Origin: Conoideocrella luteorostrata
Taxonomy: Eukaryota; Ascomycota; Sordariomycetes; Hypocreales; Clavicipitaceae
Assembly: GCA_032433595.1 (NCBI GenBank)
Contig: JASWJB010000104.1
Span: 1 to 64,000 of the forward strand
Reading direction: 5' to 3'
DNA: 64,000 nt
Shown: positions 1-11,634 of the stretch, piece after piece
How the letters are laid out: the number at the start of each line of letters is the position of its first letter
Numbering within the stretch: position 1 is the first letter of the stretch
Program-made: the position numbers and the translations under genes
Notes under the pieces: model-generated
Seen by the model: the letters and a program-made list of their open reading frames with translations, nothing else
Told to the model about the DNA's origin: nothing
Database searches by the model: none

Positions 1-2290
1 TATAAAATTTTTTTATCTTATTTTTGGACACTAAGTAAGGCATTATCTCTTGCGGAGTTAATGCCACCTCGATGGCTCAGTTAAACTGTCCCCCGCCTGT
101 CCCCCCCTCCCCTAAAGCACTGCCGCGTGAGTGGAGAAGCTGGCAAGGTCTGAAGACAAGTCTTGCTGCCTTGTCCGGTCACCAAAATATCAAGCCCCAA
201 ATTGCCCAGTCATGCCCACATCAGATGGGCACAACCCACCGGACAGTGTGGATATTAATTATCCGGACCAGTCGGCTGCTAGCGAGAACGAGCACGGAAC
301 GGTCGGTCGTATAACTATGGCTGTTAGTACTCCGTATATGGAGTATACAACAGCCCAGACGGGGATGCTCATCTGTTAGGGGGGGGGGACTTTGACGTCA
401 GGCAGTGTTATGCGACGCTCCACAGCGTTATGTTGGTTGCTGGTTGTTGGTACTGGGAAAGACTCAAATAAATATAAACCCCTGGTCATAACAACGTCGA
501 AAGTAGTTAGTTAGTGGATGGCTTGATGGGTGCCAGGTGGCAAGTAGGGGAGGTCTTTCGTGTGTCTTGCAGATGAACAAGGCTGGTTGGCAGCGCCACT
601 ACAGAACGGGACTGGACTGGCCTGGACGAGACTGAAAAGACCGAAGGGGCCTCGTAATGAAAGGCCACTTTGGGGATCTTTGTTCTGTTTGTTGTTGGTG
701 ACTACTAGTGGAGACGAGTGAGATTGAGGATGAAGCGAAGCTGGGTAGAGTAGAAGTTTTGGCTTGAAATCGGGTCCGCTGTGTGTCTGAGGAGATCTGG
801 GAGGATTTTTCCTGCGGAACATGACCGACGGAGAGGATGAGCCTCTGGATTGCTGGGCTTTGTGCTTTGCGTTTGTCGGCTGTGCTGTTGGTGTGAGAGA
901 GTGGCATATTTATTTATTTCAAGTACGGGGTGGAATTGTCCAGAGAAGACCAGAGGATTCTCAGTAATCGTGGGTATTTCTCCCTGAAGCTGCCTTATTT
1001 TTGGATAGCGCGAAAACATCACGATTGGGGATATTAGCAGTCGTCAGCGTGGTCTTTTGGGCGAAGTGGTCGTTTGGATTGGATAGAGGCTTGGCCGACA
1101 CATGGTGCGATGAGCACAGCTTCGAAGAACCATTGCGGTAGGAGAGCAAGCAAAGGAAAGGCATAAGGGATCGGGTCATCAAATTCAGTTGACAAGGCTG
1201 GGCTGGGCTGAGTTGAGCTGGCTAGCTGGCTGTTTTGAGGAAACGATGGTGAGGAATCTCGTGCCCTTCATTCACGGTCGCTCATGATGATGAAACGTGG
1301 TTGGGCATGTGTATGCAGACGGTGTTTGCCGCTCGGAGAAATTATCGGTAGTTGATTAGGGGCAAGAGAACCACAACTGCAGTGCGATGTACAATAAGTT
1401 AATGCTCTATCGTACTGGGGAGGTTGGCTGTTGTGTCATGCCATGGACACTTATAATTTGTGAAGGGGCGTGTCGGGCACCATGGAGATAGATGGGCCAC
1501 AGCTGATGATTAGACATGTGTGGGTTGAACCTGGAACCTCGCTTGTTCTATGTGTCTTCCATTATTGATGCTCTGAGAGATCAAGGGAGAAGACGTCGAG
1601 GAAAGCCTGTAGCTGTAAATCTTGGTTCGATGTCGCCCACGCGAGTTGATCTGCTGCCGTCACTTACATGGCACGGTCCGTCCTCCTTACACTGGGAACC
1701 AATTAAACCGACATTCATAGCTAAGCATATACGTGTGCATAAATGCCCACATCTCGCACCTCCGGGGCAGTCATACGCACTATGGACGTGTCACGCATTT
1801 CGTAATTTTTCCGACTACGCTTACAAACGCCCAAGCAAGCTTCTCTCTGCCTCGTCAGCCGTTACGCCAGAAGTGTCAGGGTCCTCTCCGCAGGGATCAG
1901 GCTTGGGCTCTCCAGAGCAATAGTAAAGCAAAGTCGCTGAAAACACAGAGTGGACTGCCAAGTATAACACCTGTGATAGTGGTAGTCCGCAAAAGTCCGC
2001 ATTGGGAGACAGACCGGAACATGTACTTCATACCAGGTTCATTCACTTACAGTCCGCTTACGGCGGGGGGGGGGCCCAACACCACAAACCATGGTCATCG
2101 TTGCACCCCCGCAGCATCGGATGATCACGACCCTCTTTCGTCGGAACGGCCTTCTCCCCTTCATTCTTTTCGTTCTCCGTAGACAAATGGTGCGGATATG
2201 CGATTTTGTTGACGAACTTCCTATTTTGGAAACAGCTCGCGTGAAGGTATCCTAATCCAGCGGCACAAGGGAGGGTTGAGCTTCTCGTCA
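1..2290. other. Gene-free left flank
   Basis: I find no convincing gene on either strand. The open frames here are short, overlap on both strands and show no family signature. The left edge is AT-rich. An imperfect palindrome of the TACTCCGTA/TACGGAGTA family (with a TAT centre) lies near 328-347, and a G-tract near 379-388. The last few hundred bases presumably hold the promoter and 5' leader of the AAA ATPase that starts at 2291. Confidence 0.5.
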
Positions 2291-4059
2291 ATGGAGGACC
2301 ATCACCACCACCACCAGCCTTACGCCACTGCGGGACGGGCAACCGCTCTGCCCTGCAACCACGGCGGCTGCGCTCCTTACATGCACCCAGGGGCTCATCA
2401 GCACTCCAACGGCTCGCACGACATCACCAACACAACGGAGCAATACTTCCAACACACGTCCGGGCAGACGGCCAACACAAACAACTTCCTCGCGGCCTCC
2501 CTTAGAGACCAGTACCCCCATCTCAAGCTGTCCATCATCACAGGCGCCTTCGACCTGTTTGCATTCGCAGCCGCCGGCCACGCCAAATACACGCCGCTCG
2601 ATGACGAGGGCCCCAGCGCGGGACTGCCGCCGTCCGTCATCGTCAATGTCTACCGCCCGTCCGCGAGACGCATAGGCGGCGGCGGCGGCAAAGGTGCTGT
2701 TGTGCAGGATGTCCGGTTCGGCAAGTTTCTATACCACTGGCAAGACACAGACCACATCTTGTACATTGCCCAAGGGCTGAGCGGCGACTCTGGCCTCGTT
2801 GCACCCACCTTCACGTACCTCCTGTCGGCCGACGAACACAAGGCCAACTCCCTCCTCTTGGCCGCTGGGAAGTGGACCACCTCGCTCCATGAGGAGATCT
2901 GGGTCTTTGACGGGGGGAACTGGGCCAAAGATGCGGCGCTGTATCAGAGCGTCATGAGGGCCTCGTGGGACAATGTCATTCTGGATGCACGGATGAAGAA
3001 GGACCTGATGAACGATCATCTTTATTTTTTCCAGTCCAGATGTACGTACAGGAGGCTGAAGGTGCCGTGGAAGAGGGGCATCATTTTCTATGGCCCTCCG
3101 GGCAATGGGAAGACTATTTCTATCAAGGCCATGATGCACACGCTGTATACGCTTGAGCCTGAGGTCCCGACCTTGTATGTGAGGTCTCTACAGACGGTAT
3201 GTTGAGCTCCTCCGTTTGCACCGAAGCTAGGTTATCCTGCTGTTGAATCGGATAAATCGAAGACCATACCATCTCTCCACTTGAAATGAACCATCCCTGA
3301 CCTCGAACTAACCATCGTGCTTCATCGTCGCAGTTCATGGGCCCAGAGTACGCCATCAAGTCCATCTTCTCTCTTGCTCGCCAATTCGCACCTTGCTACC
3401 TCGTTTTCGAGGACCTCGATTCTCTCGTGTCCGACTCCGTGAGGAGCTATTTTCTGAATGAAGTAGACGGCCTCAAAGACAATGATGGCATCTTCATGAT
3501 TGGCAGCACCAACCACCTCGAGCGTCTAGATCCAGGCATCTCCGTGAGTCTATCCACGCAACCCCCCCCCCCCCCCCCATTTATTTTCCCTTCCCAATAC
3601 TCCCTTACCCAGCCCCAAACTCATAAACATTTTGTTATAAAGAAACGCCCCTCCCGCTTCGATAGGAAGTATCTCTTCCCTAACCCCAGCTTCGACGAAC
3701 GCGTAGCGTACTGCCGCTTCTGGCAGTCCAAACTCAACGACAACCAGGACATCGAATTCCCCGACAGGCTGTGCGAGGCCATTGCCGGGATCACCGACAA
3801 GTTCAGTTTTGCGTACATCCAAGAGGCGTTTGTGGCTTCTCTGCTGGCGATTGCGCGCGATGAAGGTCCTGGCGATATGATTGCCGCCATGGATGTGTTG
3901 ACCATGATGGAGAATGCGGATGACTGGGTCGAGGTGGGCGGCCGGGGAGGGGAGGATCCTGAATTGGGGAAGCTGGTGTTGTGGGCGGAGATGAAGAGGC
4001 AGGTCAAGATTTTGAGGGATGGCTTGAGTGAGGATGATGGGGAGGTTGTTTCCGCTTGA
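2291..4059 (+). CDS. BCS1-like AAA-family ATPase
   Basis: Three exons: 2291-3196, 3334-3543 and 3643-4059, giving 510 aa. Both introns start GTATGT or GTGAGT, end in AG and preserve frame. The first ATG is 2291 and is followed by a His-rich N-terminus. The AAA core shows Walker A GPPGNGKT (residues 268-275), Walker B LVFEDLD (325-331), a sensor-1-like GSTNH (359-363) and the KRPSRFDRK segment (373-381) usual after it in BCS1-like ATPases. Fungi have many BCS1-related ATPases outside the mitochondrial Bcs1 chaperone. I see no N-terminal membrane segment like that of true Bcs1, so this is probably a cytosolic or nuclear paralogue of unknown substrate. Intron 2 holds a long C-tract, is 99 bp and has no in-frame stop, so its retention would insert 33 residues including a proline run. 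The family call is firm; the cellular role is unknown. Confidence 0.88.
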
Positions 4060-4226
4060 GCACCGCCACGTATGATATGTGTGTTATAATACACAGTCTT
4101 TCTATTTGAGATGTAGTTACCACTTGGACATATGCCCATGTTATGTCTGCAATTCTACTGCAACTTTGATATGCCCCTTTCTCATGCCAGCCACCCACCC
4201 TAAGCGTGCAGCTGTACGAATCACTT

Positions 4227-5905
4227 CTAGATCTTGGCTGCAGGAGTAGTTGTCAACCTGGCCAACCCCTCCCGTGCCTGCTTAACCCCATCCGGAAAGC
4301 CCATCTTTTCACTCATTTCGACGCACTGTTTATATTTTTCCTGTGCGAGCCCTGTCTTGCCCAACATGGCCGCTACGTCACCCCAGTTGCACAAGGCCAC
4401 CGCACAAGCCTCGTCGCACTCGGCCGTCCTGTCGTCGCCCTTGACGTCTTTACCATGAAGATATGCGTTTTCTGCCCAATTAAGCCCCGCCTCCAAACAA
4501 TCCTTTCTTGTTTGAGGGAGCGCCAAGTGGTCCGAGAACTGCTGGATCGCTTGTGAGAGCTCGGCCGTGTTGGGGGTGAAGATGGGGTGCTGTGCAAAGC
4601 ATGCGGCCAGATTGTTCATGATGACGGCTCTGTGGCATGGCTGTTGGCAAAGCTTGAGAGCCTGAAAAAATAAAGGCACGGCCAGTTGGAATTGTGACCG
4701 CCGCTCGTAATCCTGGCCCAAGGATTCCATCATGCCGCCCAGTTCGGCTGGGGAAAGCCACGCTTGTTCCCCTGGCTTGATCCCTTCCACGTTGCGTCGT
4801 TGGAACTCCTTCAATGTTGTTTCTACTGCCCATACGAGGTGCTCATGGGATTTCTCTGGTTCGAGTACGTGCTCATCGGCGTACAGTTCGCCGAGCTTGA
4901 CTGCTGTGCCGACAGCCTTGGCCAGCAGTCGTTGTCTCTTTCTCCAGAGTGTTTCAGCCTCGGCTTCGACATCTGTTTCGCCATCCATCTTTTCTTTCGT
5001 GTTTGTGATCTTGGAAATTCCGCCTTCCTTCCTCTGGGGTGCCTTAATGGCCTTCCCCGTGGCGGCTGCCTGTATCTCTGCAACCTCAGGTTTATACCGT
5101 CCAGCCTCACTCACTTTGCCATCCTGGACGGACTGCTTCATAACATTGATCCACTTTTTGCAGTCCTCCAGCACTGATTCAAGCACGTCAGTGGAGGCCT
5201 TGTAGCTATTGATCTTCTGCAACCAGAGCGACACCTGGATTCGAATGCCAAGGACCTCGTCTGAGAAAGGGTCAAGTCCCAACTCGCCGACCTGCTCCAT
5301 GGCCTTTTTATAGTATTTTAGCGCCATATCCGGGTCCGGCTTGTAGTTGGTGTAGTAAATGGCGCGCCGGAGGGTGTTGGCGACCGGCTCAGGGTATCGA
5401 CTAAATTCAGAGTTGTAAAAGGTGAGGATGTAGCGACGGATGGCTACTACAGATATCACGGCAAGAAGCGCGAGTCTGTTGAAAAACGAATCATAATTAG
5501 CCAAAACGTTGACACACGACCAAGGCTTATTCGAAAACAGTTTCAATCTTACAGAATAATATTCATACTTGTCAGTGCAGGCGCATCTTTATACGCAGAT
5601 CTGATCCCGCGAGGACTAATAGCCACAGCTGCATTCCTCAGACTAGCTCCCAAAGCACGTCCTACAAATTGACGAAATGTCATCTGCGGTTTCTTTAGGT
5701 TGGAAGGCTCATCTTGCCCCTGCTGCCCTCCCGATGTGCTCGATTGCGATTGATAGCGTCTCTGATATGGTGACAGGGTGATGACGGTTCGAATCGTTAG
5801 GCTCGTAGTTGGCGACTTGACTCGCACTGAGAGCATGCCCGTCGTGGCATGACGCATACACCTGCCCTGAAGGGGCCTGAGCGAAGCAACTATCGCGACA
5901 GACAT
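4227..5905 (-). CDS. Mitochondrial TPR protein, Mgr3-like
   Basis: Two exons on the minus strand: 5905-5553 and 5475-4227, giving 533 aa. The intron (5552-5476) starts GTAAGA, ends CAACAG and has a GCTAAT branch-like site. The start is the first ATG, at 5905. The N-terminus is rich in Arg and Ser/Thr with few acidic residues, as expected for a mitochondrial presequence. The splice joins the two halves of one hydrophobic stretch (about residues 109-131), making a single membrane anchor. The rest is helical and TPR-like, with repeats starting near residue 145 (NYKPDPDMALKYYKKAMEQV) and clear later ones such as RRSQFQLAVPLFFQALKLC. Presequence, one membrane span and C-terminal TPRs match yeast Mgr3, an adaptor of the i-AAA protease in the inner membrane. 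Orthology is inferred from architecture. It diverges from the MAPR gene across 248 bp. Confidence 0.82.
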
Positions 5906-6153
5906 TGTTGAGGCTGTTTGCGCAAGCGTTGCAAAGAAGATTGGGCAGCTTGAACCTTTAAACTCAAAATGCTTTGCTGCACTTTCGAGAGTTGACAAGG
6001 CGCTAGTCCTAATTTGGTCTCTACACCAAAACAAGGCCGCTTAAGGTGGAGAGCCGTCCGCCGACCGAGGTCATGGGAAAGCTCACTCAGACACTCCCGA
6101 CGTCGCCAAACCACTCACAGTGACGATATTTCTAACCTAGGAAAAAAAAAATA
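5906..6153. promoter_or_regulatory. Shared divergent promoter region
   Basis: These 248 bp separate the start codons of the minus-strand Mgr3-like gene and the plus-strand MAPR gene, so they must hold both promoters and both 5' leaders. An A-run (6142-6150) sits directly before the MAPR start codon. No obvious TATA box is seen. Confidence 0.55.
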
Positions 6154-6811
6154 ATGGCAGCCAAATTCGAGCCCAAGACACCGGTCCAGTTGAACCCTCC
6201 TAAAGACGACCCTATCTCGGTTAAGGAGCTAGCTCAAGCAACCGGTATGTGATTCGTTACCCTCGGTTGAGATTTGCCTGCCCCTCCATGATGGGATGCC
6301 ATGAGCTTCATGCGAGAGGTTCGCCGTGTATGGCGGCGTCGAGTCAATATCCTGGCTTAGCATGCCCTCCAAATTTGGAAACCTGTTACTGATGGACTAG
6401 TATAGGCATTGACGGTGGGAAGTCCTATGTCGCCATCAAGGTACGCTGGCTCATAAACATAGTCTGCATTTCCGAAAGGTATTCCAAGGCCATCATGGAC
6501 TGACTACCTGGTATAGGGCAAGGTTTATGATGTAACTGGCAACAAGGCTTACCAGCCAGGTGGCTCATATCATGGTATGCCTCGAACAAACCGACCCGCT
6601 TAGCACAATCATGTCTGACCTCGTCATAGTCTTTGCAGGAAAAGATGCATCAAGGGCTTTGGGAAAGACTTCAACCAAGCCGGAAGATGTCAAGGCAGAG
6701 TGGCACGACTTGGACGACAAGGAAAAGGGGACCTTGGATGACTGGGTTATCTTCTTCTCCAAACGATACAATGTCGTTGGCGTGGTGGAGGGAGCCACAA
6801 ACATGGAGTAA
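6154..6811 (+). CDS. Cytochrome b5-like MAPR haem-binding protein
   Basis: Four exons: 6154-6244, 6406-6440, 6517-6574 and 6630-6811, giving 121 aa. All junctions are GT-AG, and exon 2 is only 35 bp. The protein carries the membrane-associated progesterone receptor (MAPR) form of the cytochrome b5 fold: IKGKVYDVTGN, then YQPGGSYHVFAGKDASRALG. Y54 and Y60 fall where the haem-ligand tyrosine region lies in PGRMC1 and yeast Dap1. Those relatives bind haem and support cytochrome P450 enzymes such as sterol 14-demethylase. Unlike most of them, this protein has no N-terminal membrane span or long leader, so it is predicted to be soluble. It is probably a small paralogue rather than Dap1 itself. An AATAAA lies 20 bp after the stop. 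Confidence 0.88.
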
Positions 6812-6830
6812 CTTGCGTAAAGTTTATCTC

Positions 6831-6836
6831 AATAAA
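6831..6836 (+). terminator. Poly(A) signal of MAPR gene
   Basis: A perfect AATAAA lies about 20 bp after the stop codon of the MAPR gene, a plausible cleavage and polyadenylation signal. Confidence 0.5.
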
Positions 6837-9086
6837 AGTAATCAGCCTTCCTAATTTTGTGCAAACACCCTTTTTTGGCTGGTCTCTCGATGCCCGAGCA
6901 TCATCGTCGACCAACACCCTCATCTGTAATATTCTGCGATTGTAGCATGAACGCCTCTGCTTTAAAAGTATTGCATTGCACAAAAGTGGATTGATCTTTG
7001 GAGGATTTTGGCATGGGGCACAGTGCAAGACATTTTCTAAGCTATGGCTTCACTTGGTCTTACTCTCTCTTTCTTTCGCCCTCAGCCAGTCATTTTGGTA
7101 CCATCCAATTTGATAGCCAATACGGAGTACGGAGTAGATTTGCCTGACTCGGCCCAATGTTAGAACACGTTGGCGGCCGCACAATGCCGGCATTGGAAAA
7201 CCAGCGTGCAGATCCAACCTAGGAGTTATAAACGTCTTTTTGTGCTGCATCACAGAGTGGCTTTCTGTGCCATGCGCAAATTTGGCCGATATCTCGTAAA
7301 TCCTCCGATCCCACAGCACCTGACCCTTAGAGCGGCACTCAAATTTGTCTGCGTTAGCAGTTTTGGCGTGTTCCATACGTCGAGCATGCAAAGCTCGGGC
7401 TCTTTACGACCATCAAATTAGTGAGAAAGGTGGTGGTCACAGCTTGTATTGTACGTAGAGCCCGCATGAAATGTACTACGTTTAGCAAGTACAAGGACGA
7501 GCCTTTAGCGAAATACGTACTTAAGTGTGGCCTACAGAGTCTAAGTTGTGCGTAGCAGTGGGTATCTGTCTGAAGGTGTGGGTGAAAGAGAGGCATTGAT
7601 GCCCATTGATTGACCAAGGTGCCAATGCCAAGTGCCTGGCGACGATCCATAGCAAAAGTCAGCATTCTCTTCCCAGCGAGAGCTAGTTACCTTGTAACTA
7701 TTCCGCATCTTGAATTGAATCAGCAGAGTGAAATCGGTAATGGGAAGCCCGGCGGGAGGGAGGAAGGGGGGGAGTATACTTGTGTCTGTCAATCCTCATG
7801 GACGCCTCAGACCCCTTGCTGGTTGTCTCACGATCGCCTTTTCAATATCTAAAAGAACATGGATGAGCATGATGTCGAGGGTACGAGTCCATAGATAATA
7901 AGGCCAGAGGCATAAGAAACCACAAAAACATACCAGGAATGCCTATCGCGAATAGGGATATCAGGCGGAGCGATGTGAATGAAAGTGCTCCTCAGTCAAA
8001 AGTGAGGCGGACGTCGAGGCGCAGCATGGAAAAACACACGCCTCCACTTTAGGCTGTACCTTGGACGGCACCGTCGGTCGTGAAGCGACATTCTTCTCTC
8101 CACCGTCGGTGGCTGATTTCTGATTCTTGGTCTTTCGCAACGCACGTATCTGTCTCACCACAAATTTTTTTTTCCCCCCCGACACCCTGGGAAATTGGGC
8201 TTGCATGGCGAGCGTCGTCATGTGCCGAGCGTGATAGACGAATAAGCCGCCTTCGCATCGACAGCTCTGGTCCCAACGGTCGCGGAACACTTGCTGCTGG
8301 TCGCCACAGCTGGTCATTTGCTCCGATCTTGTGAATCGTCAAACAAGCGGGCATCGACTCTCCCCCACGCTACGGCCCTGCCGCCACTTAGTACTGACGT
8401 ATGTCTTTATTGCGGCCTGAGAGTTGAAGGACTCCTATATTCTGCAGTCTTTTGAGGCTCGCCTCGGGCAGCTCTCATCCCCTCAACAGCCTTAATACAT
8501 ACATGTCTTGATACTTGCCTACGCCTTCCTCAGTCCATTGTCTATCCCAACCTTGAATGCAACCCTCTCACCCTGACCGTCATGTACCTTAACACTGGAT
8601 TGCTTACTTTGTCCATCGCTGATTGAGAAAAATTATTATCAGATTCTCGAGCCTACTGACCAATATTTCAGTTCACTCCTGTCTACCAATCGGTGAACCT
8701 TGTCGTTCGTCTTCGCCTTCGTACGGAGTATACTGGATCATGCTACCCGCCAAGTTTTTGCTTCCTGTAATGAAATTCCTCACCGCCAGATGATCGGCGA
8801 GACTTGGGTCGCAGGTAGCTCTGACATACTTGGCTTTTTGTGCTCACATCGACTATTTGCAACTACGGTCTTCGTTGCTCTTACCAAACCCGTCACACTG
8901 CTTGAGTTTCAGCCAGCCTCAACGAGCCGAATCGTGGGCCTTTTATCGTACCCCCTTCGGCACTTCGACATTTGTACCGTCTGTCCGCTAGTCGCATATT
9001 GGTAAATTTTGTCAATTACCCATTTGCAAGTTTGAGCGGCTATCAAGGTCGTCCCACCTGAACCAAGCTAATTCTCTCAAAAGAGA
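6837..9086. other. Intergenic, upstream of C2H2 gene
   Basis: No gene is supported in these 2.25 kb. Copies of the TACGGAGTA half-site occur near 7121-7136 (two in tandem) and 8719-8730. A T-run followed by a C-run lies near 8164-8180. The right end is pyrimidine-rich and likely holds the promoter and 5' leader of the zinc-finger gene at 9087. Confidence 0.45.
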
Positions 9087-11634
9087 ATGTATCAAAACCA
9101 TCGACCCGTACAGGGGACGAGCCATCCTCCCCAGACTTTTGCGAGGTTGCATAATGGTAGCACGCAGTTTGACACAGATAATTGGGAGAACAATTACTCC
9201 GCGTCCTCGGGAAGCTACAATTTGGGACTAGAGTCGGGGACAGGACAATATGCACTCGACATTTACTCCAAGGAGCAGCGGAACGATCCATTTGTTGCCG
9301 CTGGCATCTTCTCGACGAACAAAGACCTCTTGGGAAATCAGCAGGCTCCCCATGGTCGCATCATACAACATCAACAGTTTTTTCAGGAGAATGATCAACA
9401 GCCAGCCGACGGGTCCCCAGTTCACGATGATTCTGGATACGGAGACAGCCGCCATTCTTGCAGCGTCACTAGCCCATCAGTCAAAGCTGGAGAAACTGAG
9501 ACCGTACCCGAGCTGAGGTGTCCGCAGTGTGATGACTTCGTGGGCAAAAACAGATCTGACCTTAAGTATGACATAGCTCATTCAAATGAGATGTGTTGGA
9601 CTTAGTCCGCTAACGATTGGCAACATTAGAAAGCATATTAGGCGCCATGTGAGACCATGTATATGTCCAGTTATGAATTGCACCAGAAGATTCGCAACAC
9701 ACAATGACTTGGACAGACACATAAAATCTCTCCATTGGGAACATTATGTTGGCTCAGGCAACTGTCCCGTGTACAGTTGCTCTCTCTGCGAAGACAAAGG
9801 TCGTAAGGCCAGGAGGGGTGAAAACAAGACTGAGTGGGTGAGGAAGGATAACTTTCTTAGCCACATGTCAAGGGTACACTCTATTAACATAAAGAGCGCG
9901 GATGAATTGGCCCAGTACGTCGTTCCAGCCCAGCGGCAGCCTTCGAATATATCCAACATGACCGCAGAAGCCCAACAGAAGGATTTATACGGAGTCGGGA
10001 CTAGTCCGGATTTTGTCAATCCACAGCCTGACATGGCGTACGCAAAGGAGATTACAAATTTACCGCACAATCAAGCTGATGATCCACCAACACAACGCTA
10101 TGACATGATACACTCTGATGTCTTGGCAAGCACAAATGTGTTTAGAAGTCCGATGGAACAAACCTTCATCGACCCAGAGTTGTTGGGACACGAGAACATC
10201 GATGTGGCTACTGGTCCTTCATTGCATGGCAAACAAGACACGGGTATGCAAGACAACTTTGTCAATTCGACAGGCTCTCTGACACAGGCATCTCAAGCCC
10301 ATCGAATCGGCGAGGATATACTACATCAACCTCATGTGTCCAATAAAACTGGAACTTACGAGTTCGCTATGGACCTAGATGACACCGAAGAATACGTCTC
10401 TAATCCCCTGGAGCTCTCAAATTCCACCGGAGAAATGACAGGTGCCAGTCAACAAGAGGTGACGGCGTCCTCATCTCAACACGTGAACACGAATCAGAGT
10501 TCTGCGCCATATTCTCTAGCGATAGCACAGCCTTCTCCGTCAAATTCACAGGAGGTCGTAAAATGGTTGGGGAAAAATCATCCTGAGATTTTGCAGGCTG
10601 CTCTGAATGCACGCCCACCTGGTGGGGATGATGGAAGCACCGCTGAAACCAATTCAACACCAAAAGCCCTGAACCACCAATGCAGAGACTGCCAAAAACT
10701 TTTCAAGCGGCCATGCGAGTTGACGTATGTATCAGAGCTCAGCTAACTGCGCCTTATATACCCTGACATACGTGGAGTATGTAGTCTAACCTTTATTGAC
10801 AGAAAACACCGGAAAAGACACTCGAAGCCGTACGGTTGCACGTGGCCCAACTGTAATAAAACCTTTGGCAGTAAGAATGATTGGAAGAGGCATGAAGACA
10901 ACCAACATTACATCATGGAGGTGTGGGTATGCGATGTCAAGGGTTGTCAGAGGAAATGGAATCGACGAGAAAAGTTCAAATCTCACCTCGAAAGCCATAA
11001 AATCGACTCAGATTCCCTTGACAAAAAGGTGGAACAATGCCGACAAGGAAAACATTGTGATCCTCGTTTTTGGTGCGGATTCTGTGACAAGTATATAAAA
11101 GTTGATCTCTCAAGCGGAAACGCCAACTCGTGGTCCAAAAGATGTGATCACATTGACGCTCATTTTTGTGGCAGAGATCAGCTGCCACAACAGAGCATAG
11201 AAAACTGGAAGCATGAGCCTCGAGATCATGTCACTCTACAAACATCCAGCGGCGAGACTTTGAGTTCTTTTGACAGCACTCAACAAACTATGCAGAATAC
11301 ACCCACTCAGTACAAAAGGAAGGCATACCAAATGGATTTTGAACGCTCCCCACCGAAGAGATTAACTACTGCGCAAGTGGTGGAGATGTGGAATTGTGTT
11401 AGTTGTGCTCACCCCTCCCGGGATCTTTATGAAACTAATTGGCTTCCGACATAGTGTCAATGCTCCCAATTCATGAACGTAAAGACATCTCCGGCCTGTA
11501 TTCATTGTCAGCATCGCCAATGTGGTGGTTGTACGGTGGCCAGTGAAATCATACCTCATGAAGACCTATGCGGTAATGACTCGAGGGGCGTGGAGATGGC
11601 TGACGAGCATGATCTCGCCATTGGTGCTGGTTAG
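9087..11634 (+). CDS. Multi-C2H2 zinc-finger protein
   Basis: Four exons: 9087-9565, 9630-10724, 10803-11397 and 11455-11634, giving 782 aa. Exon 1 encodes a Gln/Ser-rich acidic region. Exons 1-2 join within a finger (C145, C148, then KKHIRRH), followed by a CPVMNC finger and a longer finger with CSLC. After a low-complexity middle, exons 2-3 join within the fourth finger (CRDCQKLFKRPCEL then TKHRKRH). Two fingers of C-x4-C type follow, then a degenerate CGFC finger. The fourth exon was recovered by removing a 57-bp intron (11398-11454: GTTAGT donor, ACTAAT branch, CATAG acceptor) that holds an in-frame stop. The result is a C-terminal W-N-C-C-Q-C...C-x2-C-x2-R-x-C-x2-C cysteine module. Spaced finger groups with such a tail suggest a nuclear DNA-binding or regulatory protein; its targets are unknown. 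Confidence 0.82.

Noticed and set aside
511..1182. Three minus-strand frames in the left flank
   Set aside because: Short, mutually overlapping, no plausible splice linking them into one protein and no known domain.
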